Assembly: GCA_964458325.1 (NCBI GenBank)
Contig: CAYWIM010000082.1
Location: 1 to 22,593, forward strand
Reading direction: 5' to 3'
DNA from: JAGMXM01 sp964458325
GTDB lineage: Bacteria; Verrucomicrobiota; Verrucomicrobiia; Limisphaerales; UBA1319
Length of the DNA: 22,593 nt
Shown here in pieces: positions 16,814 to 22,593 of this stretch. The position numbers and the translations under genes are program-made. Each line of letters begins with the position of its first letter. Positions within the stretch are counted from its first letter, which is position 1. The notes under the pieces were generated by a model that saw only the letters and a list, made by a program, of their open reading frames with translations, did no database searches and had not been told where the DNA came from.

Positions 16814-17042
16814 AGCGTCATAAGTCCCGCCGCGTGAGGGCATCACGATTCTGTAGGCCCGGTCCCCTGCCTGCCGTGGCGGCGCAGGCAGGCCTGACCG
16901 GGCGTCCGGAGCCATGCCATCAACCCCGCCGCGTGAGGGCAGGCAGCCTACATCGCCAGCGGCCGTCTTCGTGTAGGCCCGGTCCCCTGCCTGCCGCAGC
17001 GGCGCAGGCAAGCCTGACCGGGCGTTGTGGACTTATGACGCT
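16814..17042 (-). repeat. REP-like array bounded by a 14-bp perfect inverted repeat
   Basis: Two units of the 93-bp REP-like family in inverse orientation to the other arrays here, with GTAGGCCCGGTCCCCTGCC seen twice and CCGCCGCGTGAGGGC seen twice. The block is framed by AGCGTCATAAGTCC (16814-16827) and its exact reverse complement (17029-17042). It fills most of the 326-bp gap between the helical-repeat gene and the first FGE-fold gene. Nothing else is visible in that gap. Confidence 0.85.
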
Positions 17043-17086
17043 CTGTCCAACAATCCAATCGCTCCCACCCTTTTCCCGTCGGCATC

Positions 17087-17881
17087 ATGCCTATCATTGA
17101 CAACAAATTGGTGATCTCCGACGAGCGAGCGGACAAATTCCGCCAGGTCCGACCGCTCGTCCGGAATGCCAAGGACAGCAGCGTTATGGTGCTTGTGCCG
17201 GCAGGCAAATTCCTGGCGGGCGGCAAGGGCAACGATGAAGGAGGCAGACATTTCCCTGTGGAACTGCCGGCATTTTACCTGGCGGTGACGCCGGTGACCA
17301 ACGCGCAGTATCTGCGGTTTGTGGAAGCGACGGGGCATAGATCACCAGACAAGGCGGACTATAGCACGCCAATCTGGCAGGGCAGGAGCTTTCCGGCTGA
17401 GAAGGCAGATCATCCGGTGGTATGCGTCAGTTGGGACGACGCACAGGCATACTGCAAATGGGCGGGCTTACGGCTGCCAACCGAACTCGAGTGGGAGAAA
17501 GGGGCCCGGGGAGTGGACGGACGCGAGTATCCTTGGGGGAACGAGTGGGAACCGGCCAAATGCCGGAATGACAGCAATAAAGGGAACGGGACAACAGCGA
17601 GCGTGTGGGAATACGCTGCAGGGATGAGTCCATGGGGGATGTATCAGATGTCGGGGAATGTGTGGGAGTGGTGTGAGGACTGGTATGAAAGCAATGCTTA
17701 TGATCGATACAAGACAGGTGACCTCAAGGCCCCAGCGAGCGGGAGTGGCCGTGTGGTGCGGGGCGGTTCCTGGGCCAGCGGCGGCGCTCCCGGCAGCTTC
17801 CGGGGTGCGCGCCGCGACGACCTCGCCCCGACGCCCCGGCGCGGCTTCAGCGGGTTCCGGGTGGCGAGGACTGGATTTTAG
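17087..17881 (+). CDS. FGE-fold (C-type-lectin-like) protein A with DGR-like variable C-terminus
   Basis: A 264-residue cytoplasmic protein of the SUMF1/FGE-sulfatase fold. Landmarks: MVLVPAGKFLAGG, FYLAVTPVTNAQYLRF (60-80), HPVVCVSWDDAQAYCKWAG (109-127), RLPTELEWEKGARG, REYPWG, MYQMSGNVWEWCEDWY (185-200), RVVRGGSW (222-229) and GFRVARTGF. True FGEs carry a catalytic cysteine in a (N/D)CRSA-type position and another at GFRC; here these are GSFRGA and GFRV, so it should not make formylglycine. Such inactive lectin-like domains are the best-known targets of diversity-generating retroelements. Residues 230-255 are the region that differs from paralogue B in DGR style. No clear ribosome binding site precedes the ATG. 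Confidence 0.88.
   Translation: MPIIDNKLVISDERADKFRQVRPLVRNAKDSSVMVLVPAGKFLAGGKGNDEGGRHFPVELPAFYLAVTPVTNAQYLRFVEATGHRSPDKADYSTPIWQGRSFPAEKADHPVVCVSWDDAQAYCKWAGLRLPTELEWEKGARGVDGREYPWGNEWEPAKCRNDSNKGNGTTASVWEYAAGMSPWGMYQMSGNVWEWCEDWYESNAYDRYKTGDLKAPASGSGRVVRGGSWASGGAPGSFRGARRDDLAPTPRRGFSGFRVARTGF
17774..17851 (+). other. DGR-like variable region (VR) of FGE-fold protein A
   Basis: 26 codons after RGGSW. Compared with 20015-20089, 13 of 25 aligned codons differ; all 18 base changes are at first or second positions, and every differing codon ends in C (T in one). This is what adenine mutagenesis of AAC/AAT template codons produces. The constant codons between (CCC GGC, TTC CGG GGT GCG, CCG ACG) are identical. 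Confidence 0.75.
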
Positions 17882-17913
17882 ATCTTGAACCTTTACTCCT
17901 TTACACCTTGAAA
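17852..17913 (+). repeat. 62-bp identical block after VR A (IMH-like)
   Basis: Identical base for base to 20090-20151. It encodes GFRVARTGF and the stop, then 32 bp of non-coding sequence ending CCTTGAAA. Identity right through the stop codon fits the constant 3' segment where DGR cDNA synthesis or homing is anchored, or a recent duplication. Confidence 0.8.
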
Positions 17914-17940
17914 AGAGCGGCAGGCGAGTGGTGGTTGGTG

Positions 17941-18145
17941 GCTCCAGACGCCCGATCAGGCGTGCCTGCGCCGCCCCGGCAGGCAGGGGACCGGGCCTAC
18001 ATGGGGGCGGGCGCGGTCGATGTAGGCCGCGTGCACTCACGCGGCGGGGTTGAAAGCATGGCTCCAGACGCCGGGTCGGGTGACCCGGCCTACATGGGGG
18101 CGGGCGCTACCGATGTAGGGCGCGCGCCCTCACGCGGCGGGGTTG
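17941..18145 (+). repeat. REP-like array, two 93-bp units
   Basis: Corresponding CCTAC positions (17996 and 18089) are 93 bp apart. Each unit holds three inverted repeats: a CCCGGTC/GACCGGG type, CCTACAT/ATGTAGG, and CGCGTG or CGCGCG paired with CACGCG. The first unit has a longer, self-complementary loop in the GGTC hairpin. It lies between FGE-fold gene A and the RAYT gene; the rest of 17914-18180 shows no gene. Confidence 0.85.
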
Positions 18146-18180
18146 ATGATTTGGCGGATAACCAAGATGACGTTGGGAAT

Positions 18181-19101
18181 ATGCATGAAATAGCTGGCCA
18201 TAACGACCAATCCAAACCGCCGCCGCGCCGGTTGCGGCGGCTCGACCGGGTTTGGCGAGACCGCGAAGGGAACATTTCGTATCTGCTGACGTTATGCGTG
18301 GAGGGCCGCGCTCGAGTGCTCGCCAATGAGCCCATTTTTATCCGATTGACCGGCTTTCTTCTCGATAGTCCGCGTCGTTACGGCTGGTTTCCGCGCCGGT
18401 TTGTCGTGATGCCCGATCATCTGCATCTCATCGCACATCAAGGGATCGAGGCCGTGACGTTGGGACACTGGATCAAGGCTCTTAAGGCAGTCGTGGGGGG
18501 ATTCCGATCAGAAGAAGGCGGCCCAGGAAACGCCCGGTCGGGGGACCGGGCCTACATGAAGACGGACGCCGGCGATGTAGGCCGCGTGACCTCACGCGGC
18601 GGGGCTGAAGACAAAGCCACAGACGCGCGGTCGGGGGACCGGGCCTACAGGGGGGCGGACGTTGGCGATGCAGGCCGCGTGCCCCCACGCGGCGGGGTTG
18701 AATGCACGGCTCCGGACGCCCGGTCAGGGGACCGGGCCTACATGGGGACGGACGCGGGCGATCTAGCAGGCCGCGTGCCCTGCCTGCGGCGCCCCGGCAG
18801 GCAGGCCTCACGCGGCGATTTGGTCCGCATGAAACGGACGTGGCGTTGGCAGGCGGGATTCCATGATCACAAATTTCGCGCATCGGAAAGCGAACAACGG
18901 AAATGGGAATATGTGTGTCTGAATCCGGTTCGATACGGGCTGGTCGACCGACCGGAGCAATGGCCATTCGGTGGGGAAATACACTTTGATGAGCCAGACG
19001 GCCCACGGTTAGTGCGGGGGACACCGCCTTTGTTGAAGAAAGGAATTTTAATCAAGGAAAATGAAAGCGTGTCCGATCGAAGCAAGCGGTCCAAGAAATG
19101 A
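18181..19101 (+). CDS. RAYT transposase carrying in-frame REP repeats
   Basis: A second REP-associated tyrosine transposase, of a different subgroup from the one at 5970. The frame is open from 17908, but upstream of 18181 it only translates REP repeats; homology begins at PPRRLRRLDRVWRDREGNIS. The HUH site is FVVMPDHLHLIAH (H80, H82). The nucleophile tyrosine lies in KWEYVCLNPVRYGLV (Y244). Between GHWIKALKAVVGGF and RTWRWQAGFHDHKFR, normally separated by 10-20 residues, some 96 residues are encoded by three REP units (repeated ARSGDRAYM, DAGDVGRV). Because the unit is 93 bp, the frame survives. Activity is doubtful but not excluded, since the insert is in a variable loop between the motifs. 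It is flanked on both sides by the same REP family, the usual REP/RAYT arrangement. Confidence 0.8.
   Translation: MHEIAGHNDQSKPPPRRLRRLDRVWRDREGNISYLLTLCVEGRARVLANEPIFIRLTGFLLDSPRRYGWFPRRFVVMPDHLHLIAHQGIEAVTLGHWIKALKAVVGGFRSEEGGPGNARSGDRAYMKTDAGDVGRVTSRGGAEDKATDARSGDRAYRGADVGDAGRVPPRGGVECTAPDARSGDRAYMGTDAGDLAGRVPCLRRPGRQASRGDLVRMKRTWRWQAGFHDHKFRASESEQRKWEYVCLNPVRYGLVDRPEQWPFGGEIHFDEPDGPRLVRGTPPLLKKGILIKENESVSDRSKRSKK
18530..18817 (+). repeat. Three REP-like units inside the RAYT coding sequence
   Basis: CGGTC(A/G)GGGGACCGGG recurs at 18535, 18628 and 18721, exactly 93 bp apart. The third unit has a nested GCCTGC/GCAGGC palindrome in the loop of its CCGCGTG/CACGCGG hairpin. All are read in one frame without stops. 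Confidence 0.9.
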
Positions 19102-19122
19102 AATTGCTAAAGGGTTATGCAA

Positions 19123-19266
19123 ACGCCCGGTCAGGGGACCGGGCCTACATGGTGACGGGCGCGGTCGATGTAGGCCGCGTGCCCCCACGCGGCGGGGCTG
19201 AAGGCACGGCTCCAGACGCCGGGTCGGGTGACCCGGCCTACATGGTGACGGGCGCGGGCGGCGTGA
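19123..19266 (+). repeat. REP-like array downstream of the RAYT gene
   Basis: One complete unit and most of a second; CCTAC at 19144 and 19237 are 93 bp apart. It includes CCCGGTCAGGGGACCGGG and CCGCGTGCCCCCACGCGG hairpins. The last ~100 bp before the next gene (19267-19366) show no recognisable signal. Confidence 0.85.
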
Positions 19267-19366
19267 CATCCAGCGAATGCGCAAGCTACTCCAAGACACC
19301 CCGTTCGTGCGCCCTTCAGAATCCTCGAATACACCAATTCATACCGCCAACCAGCATTGACTCCCC

Positions 19367-20119
19367 ATGGCTTTCCTGATCCGCATCGCCCAAGACCGCT
19401 ACCGAGCTGAGAACCGTCTGATCGTGAACGCGATCGATGGCACTGTTCTGGCGCTGGTGCCGGGAGGGAAGTTCCTGGCTGGATGGGACAAGTTCCCGGT
19501 CGAGTTGCCGGCATTTTACCTGGCGGTGACGCCGGTGACCAACGCACAATACCTGAGGTTTGTCGAGGCGACAGGGCATCGGGCGCCGGATGTTGCGGAT
19601 TATGGGACAGCGATATGGAAAAGCCGGAGTTTTCCGGCGGAGAAGGCCGATCATCCGGTCGTGTTTGTCAGTTGGGACGATGCGCAAGCGTACTGCAAAT
19701 GGGCGGGCTTGCGGTTGCCGAGCGAACTCGAGTGGGAGAAAGGGGCGCGGGGTGTGGATGGGCGGGAATATCCCTGGGGGGACGGGTGGGATCCAAGCAA
19801 GTGTCGGAACAGCACGAACAAAGGAAACGGGACGACAGCAGCTGTTTGGGAATACGCTTCGGGGACAAGTCCGTGGGGGCTGTATCAGATGTCGGGGAAC
19901 GTGTGGGAGTGGTGTGAGGACTGGTATGAAAGCAATGCTTATGATCGATACAAGGCAGGGGACCTCAAGGCCCCAGCCAGCGGAAGTTTACGTGTGGTGC
20001 GGGGCGGTTCCTGGTTCGACGGCTTTCCCGGCCGCTTCCGGGGTGCGGACCGCAACGGCAGCGGCCCGACGCGCCGGAGCGGCAACTGCGGGTTCCGGGT
20101 GGCGAGGACTGGATTTTAG
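19367..20119 (+). CDS. FGE-fold (C-type-lectin-like) protein B with DGR-like variable C-terminus
   Basis: A 250-residue paralogue of protein A. The first ~40 residues are unrelated (MAFLIRIAQDRYRAENRL), then FPVELPAFYLAVTPVTNAQY onward the two are about 80-90% identical. It has VSWDDAQAYCKWAG, LPSELEWEKGARG, LYQMSGNVWEWCEDWY, RVVRGGSW (209-216) and GFRVARTGF. The catalytic cysteine positions are again non-cysteine (GRFRGA, GFRV); the single VR cysteine (C241) is a variable site. Outside the VR, DNA differences from A are mostly third-position; inside it they are all first or second position. The GrpE-like gene starts 43 bp after its stop, so B is joined to the chaperone genes. Likely role: a changeable binding protein presented to, or regulated by, the Hsp70 partner (inference). 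Confidence 0.88.
   Translation: MAFLIRIAQDRYRAENRLIVNAIDGTVLALVPGGKFLAGWDKFPVELPAFYLAVTPVTNAQYLRFVEATGHRAPDVADYGTAIWKSRSFPAEKADHPVVFVSWDDAQAYCKWAGLRLPSELEWEKGARGVDGREYPWGDGWDPSKCRNSTNKGNGTTAAVWEYASGTSPWGLYQMSGNVWEWCEDWYESNAYDRYKAGDLKAPASGSLRVVRGGSWFDGFPGRFRGADRNGSGPTRRSGNCGFRVARTGF
20015..20089 (+). other. DGR-like variable region (VR) of FGE-fold protein B
   Basis: 25 codons after RGGSW, one fewer than in A. Variable codons are TTC, GAC, TTT, CGC, GAC, AAC, GGC, AGC, GGC, CGC, AGC, AAC and TGC: all NNC apart from one NNT. Two are still AAC, the codon expected in an unmutated template. Confidence 0.75.
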
Positions 20120-20151
20120 ATCTTGAACCTTTACTCCTTTACACCTTGAAA
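20090..20151 (+). repeat. 62-bp identical block after VR B (IMH-like)
   Basis: Exact copy of 17852-17913, covering the last nine codons, the stop and 32 bp of the spacer before the GrpE-like gene. A direct repeat CTTGAA brackets its non-coding part. Confidence 0.8.
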
Positions 20152-20162
20152 GGCGAACGCGC

Positions 20163-20738
20163 ATGAAATTGAACGAGCGAGTGAAGTCGATCTGGGATGC
20201 GATCACGGGGCGCACGGCGCCGCCAGCCGAAAGCCAGCAGGCTGCTGTCAGCGAGCAAGGGTCCGTTCTGGCGCGGTTGCGGATGGATCTCGAGTCGAGC
20301 AGGGCGGAGGCTGCGAAGCTGCGTGAGGAGTATGCGCGGCATGAGCAGGAAGCGACGGCGGCCTGCCAGACAGCGGCCGGAGAGGCAATGTCGGGCCTGC
20401 TGCGTGCGCTGGCGCCCACGCTGTCCCAGTTGGCCACGCTCCGCCACATGGCCGAGACTGGGCGCGATGTCCGGGCCACCGACGCGCTGAAGCTCTCCGG
20501 CAAGATCGAGCAAGCCCTGATCGAACGCGGTCTGGAACAGATCGGCGTGGTCGGCGAGGAATCGTCGTTTGATCCCGCCCTGCATCAACGGATGAGCGGG
20601 GGAGACGTGCGTGACGGAGATCCAGTGCGGGTCCGTTTCGTGGGCTACCGGTTTGCAAAAAGTGCGCCCGTCAAGGCGCTGGTCAGCCGGGTCGAAGAGA
20701 GCGTGGGAGCGAATGCGGCTGAACGAGGGAAGGAGTAG
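20163..20738 (+). CDS. GrpE-like nucleotide exchange factor
   Basis: A 191-residue protein, probably the exchange factor of the Hsp70-like protein encoded next. Residues ~30-70 form a charged coiled-coil (LARLRMDLESSRAEAAKLRE), as in the GrpE dimer stalk. Residues ~80-130 give the four-helix region (LLRALAPTLSQLATLRHM, LIERGLEQIGVVG). The C-terminal beta domain keeps the GrpE signature in diverged form: SSFDPALHQRMSGGDV, then VRVRFVGYRFAKSAPVKALVSR (compare FDPxxHEA and KGYxxxxRVxRPAxVxV). AAAGG lies 10 bases before the ATG. It is separate in sequence style from housekeeping GrpE and looks dedicated to this cassette. The Hsp70 gene starts 5 bp after its stop. Confidence 0.82.
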   Translation: MKLNERVKSIWDAITGRTAPPAESQQAAVSEQGSVLARLRMDLESSRAEAAKLREEYARHEQEATAACQTAAGEAMSGLLRALAPTLSQLATLRHMAETGRDVRATDALKLSGKIEQALIERGLEQIGVVGEESSFDPALHQRMSGGDVRDGDPVRVRFVGYRFAKSAPVKALVSRVEESVGANAAERGKE

Positions 20739-20743
20739 CGGCT

Positions 20744-22456
20744 ATGGCCTTTGCGATGGATTTTGGAACGTGCAACACCGTGTTTGCGCGATGGAACGTC
20801 GCGGCGCGGCGTCCGGATCTGATCTCGATCCCGGGGCTGAGCCGTCAGTTTAGCTATCGTTTGCCGGGGGCGCCTCGTGACGCGGTTGCCCACGTGGTGC
20901 CTTCCCTGATTCATTACGGCGAGGGGGATCATCGCCCGCTGGGCCAGCAGGTCGATACGGAAGGTTTGGTGAATCATCCCGGGACGTTCCGATGGACGAA
21001 GCTGGATCTTCTGAAAGGCAACGACCGCGCCCGGCGTGTGAACGGCAGCCTGCGGCGTCCGCGCGAAGCGGCGACGCAGTTCGTCAGCGACACCCTGACG
21101 TTCGCCCTGGGGACGCTGGGCGGAGCGGAGGATGACCTGGTGATCACTGTGCCGGTCGAGGCTTATGACCATTATGTGGAATGGCTCCGGACGACGGTCG
21201 AGCCGCTGGCGGGCGGCCGCCGGGTGCGAATGCTCGATGAGGCGACCGCCTGCATCCTGGGCTACCAGGAGACAGTCCGCAACGATGACATTTACATGAT
21301 CGCCGATTTTGGGGGCGGCACGCTCGATGTCTCGATCGTGCGTGTGAGCCTTGGAGCCCAGGGCATCCAGAAATGCCTCATCCGGGGTCGTGCCGGGGAG
21401 GAACTGGGAGGGGTGCTGGTGGATCATTGGATGCTGGCCTGGATGAAGCTGGCGGAAGGGTTGTCGGACGAGGAGATCCGGGAAGTGGGCACGCCGCTGC
21501 TGCGGTCGATCGAGGAAGCCAAAATCAAGCTATCGAGTGGCGCCGCCACCGCCGACGCCAGCTTTCTCAACGATCTCACCGGCACGACGGTGGGCCGCAC
21601 GTTCGCTGCCGAAGAGCTCCGCGCCCTGCTGTCCGCCGATTTCGAGCGACTAGCGCGGCTGATCGGAAACCGTATCACGCCCAAGCAGTTGAAGGAGAAG
21701 CTCGAAATCCCCGATTTCTTCAAGCTGGTCGCCAGAACGATTGACTGCGCTCTGCAGGCAGCCGACGACAAGTTCGGCGTGAAAAAGCGCGATATCCGGC
21801 GCGTGTTCCTGGTGGGCGGCACCAGCCTGCTCCTCGGCGTCCACGAGTGCGTGGCCGGTCTCATGCCGAATACCGAGGTTCAATTCCATGAGCCGTTCGC
21901 GGCAATCTCGGCCGGCGCCTGCCGGTATGCGGGTCAGAACTACGATCCGACCCTGGTCCACACCTACGAGCTCAAGAGCTGGAATCCGGCCCGGAAGGAG
22001 TTCGACGACGTCCCGATCATCGAGAAAGGCGTCCAGTATCCCACATCGAACCCGAACGATTCCGGAAGCCACGTCATCGTGGGCAAGTACATCTCCGCCG
22101 CCTCGGATCAGGCGCGCGCGTTGAATCTGGTGGTCTATGAGCGCTCGGAAATGATCCGCCCGGGGAGCATTTTCGTGATGGGACCCGACGGCCGGATGCG
22201 CGAGCAGAGGGGCGAGGCGCAGCGGGTCGAGCGCCGCCGCCCGCTCAATCCCGAAGCCGAGGATTTCATTCATCCCGATCCGCCCTGCGACCGGGAGGAA
22301 ACCAAGCGATTTGTCGTCGGGTTCGGCGTGAACGAGAACAAATGCCTGACGGTGTCGGTGAAGGACACGCGGCCCGGGAACCGGTCGAAGATCAAAGGCT
22401 CGGACGGACGACTCCTCGATTTGCCGGTCCGGGATTATCCGCTGGTCAGGCTGTGA
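20744..22456 (+). CDS. Hsp70/DnaK-family chaperone, divergent paralogue
   Basis: 570 residues. The actin-like ATPase domain has all phosphate and adenosine motifs: AMDFGTCNTVF (phosphate 1, D6), LDEATACILGY (connect 1, D165), IADFGGGTLDVSIV (phosphate 2, D188) and VFLVGGTSLL (adenosine, G358). The beta substrate-binding part is recognisable at the end (FGVNENKCLTVSVKDTRPG matches the DnaK segment DANGILxVSAxDxxTG). There is no helical lid or EEVD-type tail, so it is shorter than DnaK (~630-640). AGGAG lies 8 bases before the ATG, overlapping the end of the GrpE-like gene. Such non-canonical Hsp70s usually serve a specific client; here the natural candidates are the two FGE-fold proteins and the helical-repeat protein. 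Confidence 0.92.
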   Translation: MAFAMDFGTCNTVFARWNVAARRPDLISIPGLSRQFSYRLPGAPRDAVAHVVPSLIHYGEGDHRPLGQQVDTEGLVNHPGTFRWTKLDLLKGNDRARRVNGSLRRPREAATQFVSDTLTFALGTLGGAEDDLVITVPVEAYDHYVEWLRTTVEPLAGGRRVRMLDEATACILGYQETVRNDDIYMIADFGGGTLDVSIVRVSLGAQGIQKCLIRGRAGEELGGVLVDHWMLAWMKLAEGLSDEEIREVGTPLLRSIEEAKIKLSSGAATADASFLNDLTGTTVGRTFAAEELRALLSADFERLARLIGNRITPKQLKEKLEIPDFFKLVARTIDCALQAADDKFGVKKRDIRRVFLVGGTSLLLGVHECVAGLMPNTEVQFHEPFAAISAGACRYAGQNYDPTLVHTYELKSWNPARKEFDDVPIIEKGVQYPTSNPNDSGSHVIVGKYISAASDQARALNLVVYERSEMIRPGSIFVMGPDGRMREQRGEAQRVERRRPLNPEAEDFIHPDPPCDREETKRFVVGFGVNENKCLTVSVKDTRPGNRSKIKGSDGRLLDLPVRDYPLVRL

Positions 22457-22499
22457 AAGAGGCGAGTGGCGAAGAGAGTATTTATGAATGTGGAAATAG

Positions 22500-22593
22500 C
22501 AGGCCGCGTGCCCTGCCTGCGCAGCCCCGGCAGGCAGGCCTCACGCGGCGGGGTTGATGGCATGGCTCCGGACGCCCGGTCAGGCCTGCCTGC
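22500..22593 (+). repeat. REP-like repeat at the window edge
   Basis: Starts with AGGCCGCGTG and has a nested palindrome (CCTGCCTGC ... GGCAGGCAGG) in the loop closed by CACGCGG. A second unit begins (GGCTCCGGACGCCCGGTCAG) and is cut by the window end. It marks the 3' boundary of the Hsp70 gene. Confidence 0.8.

Noticed and set aside
17908..18180. N-terminal extension of the second RAYT from 17908
   Set aside because: These 91 codons translate the REP units and non-coding spacer only; family similarity begins after the ATG at 18181.
17941..18817. Evenly spaced repeats as a CRISPR array
   Set aside because: The period is 93 bp with palindromes filling the whole unit, no unique spacers of constant length, and part of the array lies inside a coding frame. 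No cas genes are present.
17087..20119. FGE-fold proteins as activators of the sulfatase
   Set aside because: Both lack the catalytic cysteines and are 15 kb away in a chaperone operon.
14881..22593. DGR reverse transcriptase, Avd or template repeat within the window
   Set aside because: No frame shows reverse-transcriptase motifs such as (Y/F)xDD in context, the GrpE-like protein has GrpE features rather than Avd ones, and the VR-flanking block occurs only twice, both in the target genes.

Overview
The window is GC-rich bacterial DNA that looks like a PVC-group genome, most likely Verrucomicrobiota or Lentisphaerota. This rests on three things: a prepilin with a GFTLIELL leader and an H-x(n)-LDGHV tail, exported sulfatase, glycosidase and ceramidase-like enzymes, and dense families of palindromic intergenic repeats with REP-associated (RAYT) transposases. 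The phylum call is inference from style, not from a marker gene.

Left part (1-6970), carbohydrate and sulfate-ester degradation plus decay. A DUF5060/GH5-like glycoside hydrolase (minus) is divergent from a complete S1 sulfatase (plus). Behind the sulfatase lies a run of damaged genes: the C-terminal tail of a second sulfatase, a sialidase that has lost its middle in frame, a frameshifted gene of unclear family, a VapC toxin cut down internally beside an intact VapB-like antitoxin, and a second VapC cut off by a RAYT element with 23-bp inverted ends (5945-6966).

Middle part (6980-14668). It holds a cytoplasmic DegT/DnrJ-type aminotransferase, a short prepilin-like protein, a second DegT-type aminotransferase with a twin-arginine signal, a neutral-ceramidase-like exported protein, two tandem palindromic repeats between convergent genes, and an 850-residue exported fusion of a GH84-like glycosidase domain to an endonuclease/exonuclease/phosphatase domain.

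Right part (14880-22593), the most interesting. A promoter with TTGACA and an 8-bp direct repeat leads into a small excisionase-type HTH protein whose stop overlaps the start of a helical-repeat protein. Then come two paralogous formylglycine-generating-enzyme-fold (FGE, C-type-lectin-like) proteins, a GrpE-like protein and an Hsp70-family protein, all on the plus strand. The two FGE-fold proteins differ at their C-terminal ends in the manner of diversity-generating retroelement (DGR) variable regions: 13 of 25 aligned codons differ, every difference is in codon position 1 or 2, and every differing codon ends in C or T (NNC, once NNT). An identical 62-bp block running through the stop codon follows each. 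They also lack the catalytic cysteines of a real FGE. My reading is a chaperone-linked cassette with hypervariable binding proteins as its changeable part. No reverse transcriptase or template repeat is inside the window, so the DGR machinery, if present, lies outside it. The cassette is peppered with a 93-bp (31-codon) REP-like repeat, three tandem copies of which sit in frame inside a second RAYT gene between the two FGE-fold genes.
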